A DNA stretch of 64,000 nt from Nectonema munidae (GCA_030549495.1 JAUIRK010000106.1:1-64000); one strand, 5' to 3'; positions 46,250 to 58,554 are shown, numbered from the stretch's first letter. Numbers and translations: made by a program. Notes: a model not told the origin generated them from the sequence alone.

Positions 46250-47010
46250 CGGAACTTCGAGTGACGTGCCCAGCCAGTTTTTTCCAAACAATTACTTTGT
46301 CTCCGAACCTGTTAGGATGCCTGAGATTCTATTGCATATCTTCGCATATAGGTGATCTTATTCGAGATTGACAGTCAAAAAGAGTTGCAAGGGAAGGATA
46401 TTTTTCAATTAAGAAACATTGCAACATAGATATATAAATTCAAACAAGAAAAGAAATTTATTGAGAAAAATCTTGAATCAATTTATTGTTATCGTGATCA
46501 ATAATCCAATTTTCTACCTTTTTTGAATTATTTGTAGTAAAATTAGGTCCTAAACTAGAAATTCCTTCAGATTTTGAAGTGCTATTCGAATTAGCTAAAC
46601 ATTTTCTATTAAAAAAATATAAATTGGGAAGGCTTTGTTTTCTTTGTCACCACCAGAGTGCGCGCACCCTATTTATTTTGGGAGATTGAGTCCCCCATTT
46701 TTGACCTGAGCACCGTCCACCCCTCACCCCCACTCAATTTTCCAAACCTCTCCACTCAATTTGTCAAGCTTAAACAAGTTTTAAATGAATTACATGGGAT
46801 AAAGTGTGCTTGTGAAGAAGTCTTTTCTTTGTACATTGGTAGTTTCAATAAATATATTATAAAATTGTCTAGAGTATTTTTTGAGTATCAAGCTTATCTA
46901 ACAATAGGAATCAGCACTGCATCTTGTGAGAGAAGTTTTTCGACCCTTAAAAGAGTTTTCGAGTTTTTGGACTATTTCTACGAAAAGTCAAGAAGGCTGA
47001 ATGTTTGACA
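46250..47010 (+). pseudogene. hAT transposase C-terminal remnant
   Basis: The clear part is 46740-47008: STQFVKLKQVLNELHGIK leads to AYLTIGISTASCERSFSTLK and then a YEKSRRLNV end. This is the hAT C-terminal dimerisation region (consensus like PISTATCERSFSTLRRIK...RL). Upstream, QSKRVARERYFSIKKHCN near 46360-46430 could be an earlier part of the same protein, interrupted by stops. The catalytic domain is not recognisable. The first 80 bases of the clear frame (around 46660-46740) are Pro-rich and do not look like hAT. Confidence 0.6.
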
Positions 47011-47598
47011 TGCAAATTGCTTTATTACTCTAAAAAGGATATATTGTTAATAAAATGATTTTCTTCTTTCACTTTTGTTTTATAATAGTTAATTATACTC
47101 CTTAATCCTCATCACTTTAATTTTATGACCTTCTTTAGCTCTTGTTTCCGATGTTGATCGAATTTGCTTCTAGAAAGAAAAATTTTATAGTGTGTATTTT
47201 CATAATGTATAATTTCAGCCCCTTTTTCCCCATTTTGGTTAGCGCGGGATCTGGTCACCACTAGGTACGAATATTATCATATTTGTAATTTCCCATTTCT
47301 TCAACTAATTTAGAAAAATATTTAAAAAAATTTCTTCTATTTTGGTATGCTTATCGGAGAACTTTCAACCAAAACAATCACTTTATAATGATTGATCCAT
47401 CACTACGGTAATATTTACGATTATAAGATTTTATGTTAGCAGACAAGATCATTAACATTTAATAAGATTTAAATCAATAAAATTAGCACTTCCCGTTTCA
47501 ATACCCCGAAATTTTTCTCCCCTTATGCGGGGAAAAGATCGGGTAGAAGGGAGTTCAGACGTGTGAATTACTTAACTCTGTAAGGGATGTACAAAATT
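47011..47598. other. AT-rich spacer
   Basis: No gene was seen. A hairpin of moderate strength is visible at 47498-47553 (CCCCGA...TCGGG outer, CCCC...GGGG inner). It may be structural noise. Confidence 0.3.
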
Positions 47599-47864
47599 GG
47601 TGAAATGTGAAAATTGGCTGAATGTGACATTGGTCTATTGTCGCAATTGGGTGAATGTCATAAACCGTTGAACACGTTTTAAATTTACAAGATAAGTTAT
47701 AACTTTATTCCATAACTAACTATAACATTAATCCCAAAACGAACTCTAAAACTAAATCTAAGATTAATCTTAAAAATCAACACTAACTCTAACATTAATC
47801 CTAACACAAATTCAACGAATTTCGCATTCACCCAATTCTCACATTCAACCAATTGTCTTTCACC
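47599..47864. mobile_element. MITE with reiterated ends and G-poor centre
   Basis: Both ends read GGTGAAA inward and then repeats of AATTGGNTGAATG. The left arm is about 75 bp and the right about 58 bp. The middle 47695-47810 is almost free of G on the plus strand and repeats ACTCTAACATTAATCC. No coding capacity, and no target duplication was established. Confidence 0.6.
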
Positions 47865-47899
47865 ATAATTTTTCAAAATTGTATCTATCAAAAATTTAA

Positions 47900-49110
47900 C
47901 ATTTGAAAACTGTCTGAATTTTAAATTTTTAAAATCTTTTCTAGTTGGCATTGCATTCAAAAAATCTTAATCTTGAATTATTGTATAGATGTTAGGGATT
48001 ACAAGATTGGGAATCAAAAGCACGACGACTCGATCAATATCCAAAACTTCCACCGCTATGCGAAATACTGAAGCAAAATTTCATTATTTAAAGATTAAAA
48101 ACAAACTGAATATACTTATTACAAAAAAATGCGTTTTTTTTATTTTTGCGCACAAAGCATTTGCCCCCTTGAGCCCTTAATAAGGCCGGCCCGTCGGAAC
48201 GATAATGTAAAGGATGAAGTGTGAAAAGACTGTTTGATTGAAAAAACAGTCTCTAAAGCCGAAAATCACACGTTACGTCTCCTTCTATGCGCTTTGAATG
48301 AGGATGGGCAGAGACGAGGTTGTGCAAAAAGATGGTGATTTGTGGTGCTTCCAACTTTTCTTTTCTTCGATACTCAATAAGCCAAAGTTGCGTCTTCTCT
48401 CAAATCTGTATGTAATGCAATTACGCAATCAAATCAGATCGTCCCTATGTTATCTGCTGAAAGGATTTAGTATTCCATATAAGTTTCATCCCATTACTCT
48501 TAATTCTATTTAAAAGTATAACAATGCATTTTAATTATATAAATATTAATTTGCTTCCTTTCAAAAGTCAGTGATCAGCTTATTTCCAAACAAAGTTTAA
48601 AAGATTTATTTATAATAATAGAAAAAGGAAGGATGGATTCCTCCCTCTTAATGCGTGCATAAGTAATAAAGAGAAGAAAGACACACATCCTTGATAAAAA
48701 GCAATAACACTCAGAATTAATAGAAATCAGTTGTGACAAGCACGGACAAACCTAATATTATTGCCAATATTAAAAATGGGAGAGAATCAATGCAAATATT
48801 AATATTAATAATGACAAAAATGCTCTTGTGCACATTTTATCCTCTCTCAAATATCAATATTGATGAAAATAGCAATGAAGATCTTCATTATTCTCCTATG
48901 CTTACTTAAACGATGTAATCTTGGAATCGGAAGGAAGAAAAAGGCAAGATAGAGTACTTTATTGACAAATGAAATGAAATATTATAGAAAAAATGATGTA
49001 AAAATGAAATTTAAGGAAATTATGACGTTGTAACTTACATAAAAAAATAAAGAAGATAATGAGCTCTTTATAATAAATATTCTTCCATAGATGAACAGAT
49101 GATTTGGAGA
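47900..49110. other. 1.2 kb without a recognisable gene
   Basis: Short random frames only. AAGGCCGGCCCG at about 48182 is a small GC-rich palindrome-like word that may be a transposon end. Confidence 0.35.
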
Positions 49111-49114
49111 GATG

Positions 49115-49138
49115 GCCACATCCTGGAATCGAACCAGG
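49115..49138 (-). pseudogene. 3' half of a tRNA-like sequence
   Basis: On the minus strand CCTGGTTCGATTCCAGG forms a perfect T arm (5 bp stem, TTCGATT loop) and contains the B-box consensus GGTTCGATTCC. ATGTGGC follows in the acceptor position. The 5' half (A box, D and anticodon arms) is missing: the hAT MITE at 49147 begins within 10 bases. Likely a broken tRNA gene or tRNA-derived SINE. Confidence 0.5.
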
Positions 49139-49146
49139 AAAACTGA

Positions 49147-49540
49147 CAGGGTTTCTCAACCGAGGTCCACATGGACCCCAGGGGTCTATATAATAATTCA
49201 GCGGATGCACAGGCGGAATATTATAAATTAGGGGTCCACAATGATATTTTGGTGGTCCATGAAGAAAACCAGTTCATAACAATTTTTATTATAAAAAGTT
49301 AATTTTTTTGCTATCATTTTCACTTATTAATAATAGTATAATTGATTTGCATTTTAGATTTGCTTTCATTCTAACATGAATTCTAATTATATACTGTTTT
49401 CTTTATCATAACCTCAAAAATTTTATTAGTGAAAAATATTAAAATAAAATATTTTTATGTCCAATTTTTATGAAGGGGTCCACCAAGAAAAAAAGAAGAG
49501 AAAAGGGTCCATGGATAAAAAAAATGTTGAGAACATTAGT
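49147..49540. mobile_element. hAT-type MITE
   Basis: The left end is CAGGGTTTCTCAACCGAGGT followed by CCACATGGACCCC. The right end contains GGGTCCATGGAT and TGTTGAGAACATTAG. Inverted TTCTCAAC and ATGGACCC words occur at both ends. Internal GGGGTCCAC words repeat the subterminal motif. The target duplication is not clear. Confidence 0.55.
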
Positions 49541-49999
49541 CTAATGGTTCTATACAAACAATTTTGTAAAAACAAAGAACAGCTTGATTCGATTGTACAA
49601 AAATTTTAATTTAGTATAATTACTGCCATAAATGACGGAGCCAACAAAATTAAAAAGTTTCAGTTTTTGTAAATATATTTAAAAATGACAAAACCTGTTA
49701 CTATTAACCTGAAAAATCTCGTATACTTGTTGCAAATATTTTATAAAAATAACATTATTTAAGTAAAAAATAAAAAATCTTTTAGTAGTAACAGAGTTAG
49801 ATTAGAAAATGTACTATGATTCTTTTTTAACACTCGAATACTAAAATTGCGTCTCTATCCCCTTTCAAAAACACAATAATTTTTACCAAATTGTCTTCCT
49901 AAATTTTTTTTGACTTTTTAAGAATATTTTGTTATTTTTTGATTAATTGAGAAATGCGTTGTTTAAAATCGTGTAGATTGTAAAAATATAGGTAATAAC

Positions 50000-50261
50000 C
50001 ACTGGTGGATCCAAAGGGGACCCCTCCTAGGCCTCCCCCTATGGAGTGAGGCCTCAAAAATTCTTGTCTCAATTTTATCCAAACCCTTCATTCATCAGGA
50101 TTTCTATGATATTGAAATTTCGTCTATTTCGTTCCGCAAAATTGGTTTTTGTTGAGAAATGTTGACGGAAACGATGATGACAACATCAGAAGTTTAAAAA
50201 ACCAACAATATTAATATTTCAAATTAGGCGCCCCTATAGTTGATTTCGGGATCCGACACTG
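50000..50261. mobile_element. 262 bp MITE with perfect 8 bp duplication
   Basis: GTAATAAC flanks at 49992-49999 and 50262-50269. Termini: CACTGGTGGATCC left, CAGTGTCGGATCC as the reverse complement of the right. Both subterminal regions carry GGGGCCTCC- or GGCGCCCC-like GC-rich words. No coding capacity. The 8 bp duplication suggests hAT-like mobilisation. Confidence 0.85.
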
Positions 50262-50386
50262 GTAATAACATTTGCAACATCGTCTCCCCGAATGAGGTAT
50301 ATCAAATCTTACATCTACCAAAATATGAACATAAAGTTGAACCTTGTCTCCGTAATCGTTTGTATATGGAATAGAAACCACCGTAG

Positions 50387-50585
50387 TATACAGGATGGGA
50401 ATGAAAAACAAGTTGTTTACTCGCGTTCAACCCTACAAGTTATGAGATTTATTATAGAATTTAAATTAGAAAATAAATACCATCATGTAAAGTATAGAAT
50501 GTTTATGCGCGCGTAAGGAGCCAATAGAGTCGTAGGTATGCCGGGTAGGCATATAACTTCTTTCAACTTTGAAACCCTGTGTAAT
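50387..50585. mobile_element. possible ~200 bp MITE
   Basis: TATACAGGATGGGA at the left and AAACCCTGTGTAA at the right form imperfect inverted ends (TACAGG / TACACAGGGT). The interior has no convincing frame. Confidence 0.3.
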
Positions 50586-50939
50586 TTTTTGATGAATAAT
50601 ATTGAAATAAACCGAAAACAATCAATTTTACATGGATTAACCTATAAAACCTCGCGCGCCTGGATGAAAGTTTAAATATATATATACATTGAATAAGACT
50701 ATTAACTACAAAATATAGTTTTTAAGTGATTGATAGATCATTTTGATGAAATTATGTTGATAAATTTTGAATTTGTTTATTTTATCAATTAAATTTCGAA
50801 AATTATTCAGAAAAGTTTATTTTTTAAAAAAAAAATTAATGTCAAATTCCAGAAATATATCGCATTAAAATGATATGATGGTAAAAAAAAGTTTAAGATT
50901 ACAAATGATTGATAACAACAAACTTACAGCTCAAATACT

Positions 50940-52660
50940 TGTTTGTGCGGCTATTTTGAACTATGTCTTGCATCTTTTTAACTCCTCTCTCAGCAAGTAT
51001 ATTTGTTCTTGGAATACTAATTCTTGAAGGTTCTTCTTTATAAAACTTAAAAAATGATGATAATGCTTTAGGACAATTCTGTGATTTAATTGCATTAAAG
51101 AGACAATTATATGAATTTTCATCATAATGCTGATTACGAAACCAATACCTAGACCACTCTTTTGTAATAAAATGGCAAATACTTTCTGTTCGACTTCTTC
51201 ACTTTGGTAAGAGAAAGTGAGCTAACAAGGCATATGAAGCCCGTGAATTCCATCTGACGCTATGCAGAGCAGGAAGCTTTCTAAAATGTATTTTTGGCCA
51301 TTTGGATGTCTCTTTATAAATATCGAAAGCATGACAAAGCTGATACAGAAAATTAAAATCGTCTCTCCATCCTGGATTTTCCGGCAATGATACTTCTGAC
51401 TCATAATTGTATTCATTTTTCAATTCCTCATAATTATTGCAGATTTCAGTTATGAAACTGTAGTGAAGATCTGGGCTTTTGGTGGTGCCCCCAAATGGAA
51501 ATCCATATATGTCTTAATACGAGGTCAAGAATATGGTGCTGGCAACCAATGAATTGTGGACACTCCAAACCGTTATTTGCCATGGTTTTTTGAATTTTAG
51601 CTACAACACCATTTTCTTTACCCGTATTAACTGCTGTTGTATCGGAAATAATTATTTTTATACTTTTCTAAGAGTTGTATTCATCCATTAAGGCTCTAAT
51701 TTCATCAAATATGTCTTTAGAATAACCAGTTTTACAACAAAGAATTCCTAAGTTTATAATACGATGTTCGTTTTGGAGACAAACAACTAGATACTCTTTC
51801 TTCAAAATCATTTCCTATCAAAATGAAGACAGAAAAACTCTTTTTGTGAAATTGATTTCATCTTAACCCTATTTTGTTCTGCTTCCTTAATGATGTGTTT
51901 CCAAACACCAACCTGTGTGCGTGATGGAAGTTCTATACCATCTTCTGAAAGTGACTTACAAACAGAAGCTGCTTTCTTTGTCGATAATGTCTGTTCACTA
52001 ACAAGTTACTCAGCAGATGAAGCTGAATGATATTTTTTTAGTTTTTTTTCTTCCGGTTCAAAATCATTATGGCTTCCTCCGTCGTCGAAATTAAGGAAAT
52101 CATCATCTTCTTTAACTATTCAAAACTTGTAGGGATTTGAGTAATGCGAGAAGTACTAGGCCTACTTTGAACGAATTTTCTTTTAGAAGGATGAATTGAA
52201 AGTATAGCAGCCTCTTTTCCAGTACTATATCCAACTCGACCAGATGTTTTGATTTGAGTGTTGTAAAGTTCCTTATCTTCAGAAGACAACCAAATTCCAT
52301 CTGCTTTAGTAATATCCAAAAGATTTATCAGCGACTTTTCGATACTCTCAGATTTCCTTTTTCTATACTTTTCATAAAGATCAACAACATCCTTGATTTT
52401 GGAAATGATTTGCTGACGTGACACAATAGGAAAGTTTAGAAATTTTCATAAATGACTGAACCCTTCAGCAATTCTCTTTATTCTTGCTTGGCTGGTCTTT
52501 TCAAATTCATATAATGCAAGATAACGCGTCCTACTATTTGATTTTTTGTTGGCATTTTGCATAAAAGTGACAAACTGCTTGTGACTAATGGTAAACTTGG
52601 TCTTCTCTTCACACAGTTTGTCTTTGTAAGTTTTTGATTTGAACATGATCTTTTTGACTC
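50940..52660 (-). pseudogene. multicopy arthropod transposase-like gene, degraded
   Basis: I recognise the family from repeated, unnamed arthropod and cnidarian proteins. Blocks on the minus strand: ISHKQFVTFMQNANKKSNSR (52446-52646); SRQQIISKIKDVVDLYEKYR, NLLDITKADGIWLSSEDKEL and GYSTGKEAAILSIHPSKRK (52116-52424); ASVCKSLSEDGIELPSRTQV (about 51900-51960); SPDLHYSFITEICNNYEELK, PGWRDDFNFLYQLCHAFDIY and SVRWNSRASYALLAHFLLPK (51199-51480); and IPRTNILAERGVKKMQDIVQ (about 50955-51015). The W-N-S-R and A-E-R motifs and overall length suggest an RNase H-like DDE transposase, but I cannot mark the catalytic triad. Frame changes occur near 52440, 52110, 51800 and 51500. Confidence 0.6.
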
Positions 52661-52896
52661 ATTTTTAAGAATAAAACTGAACTGAGTTGAAGTGTCGGCA
52701 ATGAAATAAGGAAAAATAAAAAATATAATCATTCAAATAAGCAAAATATAAAAAAAATGTAAAAAATGAAATTATTGAAGAGGTTTTCATACTCTTTCGA
52801 AATTGATGAAAATTTTGACGAAGAAGGAGAATTTTCAAGTCGTATATTTTTTAAAAAGCGATACGCACAGTCTTTTTTTTGCAATAAGCAACAAAA

Positions 52897-53109
52897 ACTA
52901 TATTGGGTCTTTTTGTTTAGACGGCCACATCAAGTAATCACCATTTCGTCGGCCTTTTATAGTTAATTATATTTATTTATTTTAAGTTATCAATTAATTA
53001 TAATTAATTATAGTTATTAATATTATAGCAACCAGGACATAACTATAAGAGGCAGACAAAATGGCGATTACTCGATGTGGCCGTTTTAAAGAAAAGACCC
53101 AATATAGTT
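52897..53109. mobile_element. ~213 bp palindromic MITE
   Basis: Ends of about 60 bp are inverted copies: the left holds TATTGGGTCTTTTTGTTTAG and CGGCCACATCAAGTAATC, the right the same words reversed with a few changes. AACTATA and TATAGTT border it. The centre is repeats of TTAATTATA. Confidence 0.75.
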
Positions 53110-54203
53110 CTTAAATTCAAATAAAAAGTTTCATCGAATAAAACAGCAGGCATTTTGATTTGATAAAAAATTCAAAAAGTTATATCCCTAATGCAGGGGA
53201 AGGGCGGGGGAGGGGGGGGGCTGTGACCCATCGTCAAGTAGGAGAAAAAATTTTATGGCATGAAGAATATAAAATTTATTAAACATGCCTAAATATTCAA
53301 TGCAAAGAAGTTCTTCACTTTTGAGAAAATTGAGAAAATTTTTGAGATCTTCAATAAACACAGAATAACAAGCATTATTTTGGCCCTTTTGAATATGAAT
53401 GACATATGTGGCTTTTTCTTGAAATCGCACGTAATCGTTCGAAACCTTTTTCAATATTTCCACTAAATAGATAAAAAAAGTTTTTATTGATAGATTTATA
53501 TATTAATAAATAAAAACGTTTGATCTTACTTTATATATTTTAAAATCCGATGTAATCCTCCGGAATCCTGAAAATCTTCTACTAATTTTCAAATTCAAAA
53601 CTAAAATTAAAATGTGATAATATTAATAATTTTCCATATGACAAAACATTCAATCTTGAATTTTACAAATTTTATTATAATTTTTCTTTACGTAATACAC
53701 AGAAATCTCCAACTATTTTTCAAAATTTTTACTAAATTTTAATGAAAACTTATCTTAATTATTAGTTTTAAATATTAAAAATGTATATTTTATATTTTCA
53801 AAATTCTTACGAGATTTCGCAGAATTTCAGAGGATTACGTAAGATATCAAAAAAAAAAAGATAAATCTTAAGACAAATTGTTATCGATTTAGTGAACATT
53901 TTGGAAAGTATTCCGAGATTTATAAGGATTATATAAAGCCACGCGCTAATTTATCTTTTTGGATGAAATTAGGAGAACGTAGAAAATTATTAAAGCAAGT
54001 CAATTCGGTCTTAAGGCAATTCGCGCTGTTTGCAATTTGGCCTCTAAATATATTGATATTAATATTTCATTGAGGCCGAATTGTCCCTGAACCCAAAATT
54101 ATTATATCGAGCTCTATTCAAAAAGATTACTTGCTCAATAATAAACATTTATTTTCACTTCGAAATTTCCATATGAATTTAGAAGATAATTGTTGAAAAG
54201 TGA
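53110..54203. other. AT-rich spacer
   Basis: No gene was recognised. A G-rich tract (GGGCGGGGGAGGGGGGGGG) lies at 53202-53220. The frame beyond it on the minus strand (to 53463) has no recognisable domain. Confidence 0.35.
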
Positions 54204-54456
54204 ATTCTCTTCCCCCCCCCCCTCCCACTTAAAAAAAATTTTTTTTAGTGAATGATTTATTTTTTACTGCTTCATCAACATTTCTGTGATTATTATATAA
54301 TATCATTTAGAATTTTTTTAGAGTGGGAAGGTAATATATAATTTCACTTTATATACATACATAAATTTTCAGAAAATATTCTATTCTTTCAATTTTAGAA
54401 AATATCGTCACCTTTTTTAAAAAATTTTAGAATGGAGGGGGGGGGGGGAGATAACA
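54204..54456. mobile_element. possible MITE with C-tract/G-tract ends
   Basis: TTCTCTTCCCCCCCCCCCTC at the left is mirrored by a G-tract ending GGGGGAGATAA at the right, followed inward on both sides by A/T runs. It is about 250 bp. Homopolymers make the match partly trivial. Confidence 0.35.
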
Positions 54457-54459
54457 GAA

Positions 54460-56555
54460 AAGTACCAAAATTTTTGTTTATAATCTCGAATGAAAGAATT
54501 ATAAGTTCGGCTAAAACTTTCTAATGTACTATACAATTAAATTTTTACAAGTTACACACATTAATATTACTTCGCTGAGTTTTAAGTTTCTTTTCATCAA
54601 TGCAATGAAAGGTAGAAGTAATCACTTTCACATGATATTGATCCTCAATCCCTCCAACTTTCATGAGTATAAAAGGCATTAATTTTTATGTCGAATGAAG
54701 TTTTCGCTTATGCTTCATAAGTAATCCCTTTTATGAGAGCGAGAGAGAAATAAGACAAAGGTAAATTTAAGGCCTTTCCAAGATAAATAAATAAATATGT
54801 TTCATTTTTATTACTTTTCATCTGCCTAATTTCTCAAGTTGAAAGGATTGCGTCACACGCACCGCTCTAATAAAATGGAAGTAATCAATCATCAACACAA
54901 GACATTCTACTCCATGTTCGCATGAAAGTGTATCAATGTGTTCATACGCAAATTCGCAACTCATGAGAAGTGAATACTGATCAATAATGATGAGCATTGG
55001 AAACAACAACGCATATAGCAGCGCGCGAGGAACAAACACTTCCTCTATCATCATCTACATACGTACTCGTCATTTCACATTGAATATATATAGACAGCAA
55101 ATTCAATCACACAAACAAACTTTTGATTGATTGGATGAGGGGCGTGTCCGAGCTTCACACAATTAGTCTCGTAATTTGCTTTCAATTCACAACTTTCCTT
55201 TGTAAGGCAGAAAGGAGACACATTAATTTCTTTCATCAAAATTTTAACAGTTGCTTCCCTTCTTTTTCGAACATAACACGTAAGGAAAACAAAGGTTATT
55301 TAATATTTTGTCTCATTTGTTCAGTTTTTACTCTCGTTAGGACCCCTAATTTTTCCATTCATAACCAAAATTTCAGTTTTTTTTATCAAACTAGTGCACA
55401 ATCTTTTTTTTTTATAAGAAAACTAGATTCACGCCAGGGTTGGATCCAGAAGAAAACTAATCTCGGGTGATTTTATAACATTTCCTGCTAAAAGAATTTT
55501 TTCTGAATATTCATTATAGGAAAGCATTGAGAATGAGTGCCTATATCTAGATTCTAGATTAGACTAATATTCGTAATTCACAAAGAACATTTATTCCTAT
55601 CATCTTTCAGATCTTCTTTTAGAAAGTCAAATTAGACTTGGCTGGACTATGCACTATCCTATGATATCCAATGATGGCCTGCTTTACGTTTCGATAAGAA
55701 ATTTCGTGTTTTCAAACTTCTTTTCTTTCATAAAGTAATAAAAAAATACGTTATTTAAAAAACGTTTCAAAATTATAAAAAAAATCGAAACATAATAACG
55801 TAATCAAACGACCAAAAAGATTTGTTTTTCTTACCTTTCGATTTACTATAATCATTACCTAAGTATTATGTTTTTTAATTTTTATTTTTTTATATATTAT
55901 TCATTTTAGAGACTATTTAAGGAAGTTAAATTTTAAATAATATAGCTTGTTTAGCAACATTCAATTACTTGGTTCATTAGTTAGTTTTAATGACAAAGTA
56001 GTTAGTCGTTGTTTAGATGTAACCAAAAATGCTTTTACAAAAACTTCGTCAAAAATGAGCAATATCTATTCTAAATAAAAATCTTTAATTTGCTAAAACC
56101 TTCTTGTACTAAATCTCTATATTCAACTTGTGCACGGATAGTGCAACAGTACCAACATCAAATCCGATATATAATATAATGCTAAAACAATAAATTCATG
56201 TATACTTAGATAAATCTATCATCACTTAAAAAGGAATTGAGATCAGAAAAAAAAAATTCAAGATTTCCAAATGCATAAATTGCTGGAATTATAATTACTT
56301 TTTCCATGTATATAAATTAATTGAACTTGCTAAGTATTCTTTTGCATACTTAGATTTCATATCACTGCTGCATATGATATTCCTTATCGATTTTATTACA
56401 TGTGTTTTTTGTGGTGAAGAAATAGATCACATATTATTGGCTGAAATATGTATCACTCAATTAACGGGTTTGAAATTGATAATACTCACAGCTTCGATAA
56501 AAAATACGCACGCACCAAAGATAGAAATGACAACGAACTACAATATTTTCATAGT
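54460..56555. other. 2.1 kb without a recognisable gene
   Basis: Short frames only, none with a known motif. CAGGGTTGGATCCAG at 55434 resembles a DNA-transposon end but lacks a partner. Confidence 0.35.
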
Positions 56556-56561
56556 TTAGTT

Positions 56562-57012
56562 CAGTGGTTCCCAACCTTTTTTATCCCGTTCTCTCTTTTT
56601 CAGTCACTTTTTTTACCTGTGGACCCCTACAACTGAATAGTTTGAGCCAACAAGATTAATCAAAGATTTTTATGCAAAAAATTATTCTAGTCATCTGATT
56701 AAATCGTATGCTTATTCATATGAAATCAATGAAATCGTAAAGCCTGACATAAAATGTGAATAAAATTTTTTTCCAATTGAAATATAAATTTTTCAAAAAT
56801 ATTGTAACTAATAAAAAGGATATATAAACATTGAAAATATGAAACTTTAAAAAAGGGAAGAAAATATTTATTTAAAAAAGCTCTAAATATATATATTTAT
56901 ATTGATTTGGAAAATAGAAGTATATTAAAGGGGATTCAGCATAAGTAGTTTGAAGTAGAATTTCCATGGACCCCTTGAAATTCTTCCATGGACCCCCGGT
57001 TGGGAACCACTT
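56562..57012. mobile_element. hAT-type MITE, ~450 bp
   Basis: The left end is CAGTGGTTCCCAACCTTTTT. The right end, as reverse complement, reads AAGTGGTTCCCAACCGGGGG. Internal CCATGGACCCC words occur near the right end. Flanking 8-mers match poorly, so the duplication has decayed. Confidence 0.65.
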
Positions 57013-57339
57013 CGAGCTTGATTTCGTTTTTACAGAAAAAACCTATCATAGCGTACCGTTATTTCGAAACGTAGCGTAGCATATGCCTCCACTGTACACT
57101 CAAAGACATGATTCCTCCATTAAACATCTGTCATACCGAAGTTTTGCTTTGCGCTGTAACGATTGTACTTTTCCTTAGTTGATCATATAACGATTTAAAA
57201 ATATGATCACAATAATTGCCTGGCAAGCCAACGAGGAGACTCAAAAATACACAAAAAAAACTTGCCAGACTACTTATATATGTGTGAATGTTGAAAATTT
57301 TACATGTGAAAAATGCCTTAGCGTCATCAAACAAGGTGA

Positions 57340-57775
57340 AATTTGGGGGAAGGAAGAGGGGGAGGTGTGTTTTTAAAAAAAAAAAAAATTTTTTTTTTTT
57401 TTTTCCAGACATGTATTTCTAACTGGGGGTTTTGATGGCTGCATCTGGCTCTCAAATAAATTAGGTGGCCTTCAGGATAAAGGGAGGTATTGCGATAATG
57501 CATATCCTTCTTGCCAATTCTACACTCTCTTAATTTCGTCATCATTACGAATCACGATGACACAAATAAAGCTGATGATGATGCAGACTTTGCTTATAAA
57601 ATAAATATTATTTATTTAAAATAAATTCAGAGTCTTATTATACTATAAAATTGTTGGTCTTCTTTTTCCATTTAGTTGTAATCAGTATTTAAAAATATAT
57701 ATGGCTCTCAGAGGATTAGATTTTAAAATATGTCTTTTTTGGGCTCTTTTAGTCAAAAAGGTTCCCGGCCCCTGG
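57340..57775 (-). repeat. hAT-like terminal region with long A/T palindrome
   Basis: The right end, GTTCCCGGCCCCTGGTCTAC at about 57762-57781, reverse-complements to CAGGGGCCGGGAACC, a common hAT start. The sequence inward has GGCTCTTTTAGTC and, at 57452, TCTGGCTCTC. A tract of 14 A followed by 16 T lies at 57375-57406. The left limit is uncertain. Confidence 0.35.
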
Positions 57776-57815
57776 TCTACAGTATAGAGTTTATGATTGG
57801 AGCAGTTAAATGTTA

Positions 57816-57990
57816 ATAAAGTCAACTTTTGATTTCTACTAACACTTGCTCTAAAACACGTAAATACTCTTATTTTATAAAGTTTGTGTAAAAGAAGTCC
57901 ACCTTATTAGGTCACCAAAGATCAACTTTTTTTGGAATTGCTTTTAAATACCAACGAATTCACAAACCAACTCAAAATATTTTATTTCAT
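57816..57990 (+). repeat. diverged dispersed repeat, copy 2
   Basis: Counterpart of 45843-46030 with the same ordered words. Confidence 0.45.
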
Positions 57991-57994
57991 AATA

Positions 57995-58550
57995 TATAGA
58001 ACAAGGTATAGCTATGCAGTAACAAGGGTCAGTAGGCGTTTAGAGGGATGGAAAGTCCAGGTAGACCTGGAATCAGCATTCCGACAGGGCTACGATATCC
58101 GAAAGGATGGGTGCGAACGTCTCAAACAACTTAAATTATAACTTATAACCTTTTTCTGATTTTATCATAAAGATTTTCTTTGAGAAACGCATGCAAAAGA
58201 TTCCAACACGCTCATTTTTTGTTTAGAGTTTCTTATTGACAACAGGCTGGGCTTCTGGCTACACATGCTTTTAGTCTTAAAAATACTTTTTTAGGTTAAA
58301 ATGAAATCGTTGCATAATAATTTACATTTATACAAAATTAGGAATAATTTATTTCCAAAAGACTCATTCTTTTCGTTTACGGACTGAACATATTCGTATC
58401 GACAGTAGACTAAGAAGTATTACTGTTACTTTGTAAATTTACTACATTTGATTTATGTGACTTCAAAAACAAAAAAAAATACCAAATTAGAAAAAATTTA
58501 CTTCAAAAAACAAAATTAAGTGTAGAGAATACTTATCCTTGACTTGTGCT
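57995..58550. other. spacer, nothing recognised
   Basis: The patch 58010-58130 is less AT-rich and contains TCCAGGTAGACCTGGA, a 7 bp stem with 2 bp loop. No gene or known RNA was recognised. The left end of the Tigger element should lie in or beyond here but was not found. Confidence 0.3.
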
Positions 58551-58554
58551 CGCT

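Noticed and set aside
47695-47810. Telomere-like CTAAC repeat
   Set aside because: Units are irregular and lie inside a MITE; no exact telomeric array.
49115-49138. Functional tRNA gene
   Set aside because: Only the T arm and 3' acceptor strand are present; the D and anticodon arms are missing.
57131-57545. Minus-strand frames with Lys/Phe runs
   Set aside because: They arise from a long A/T palindrome; no domain is visible.
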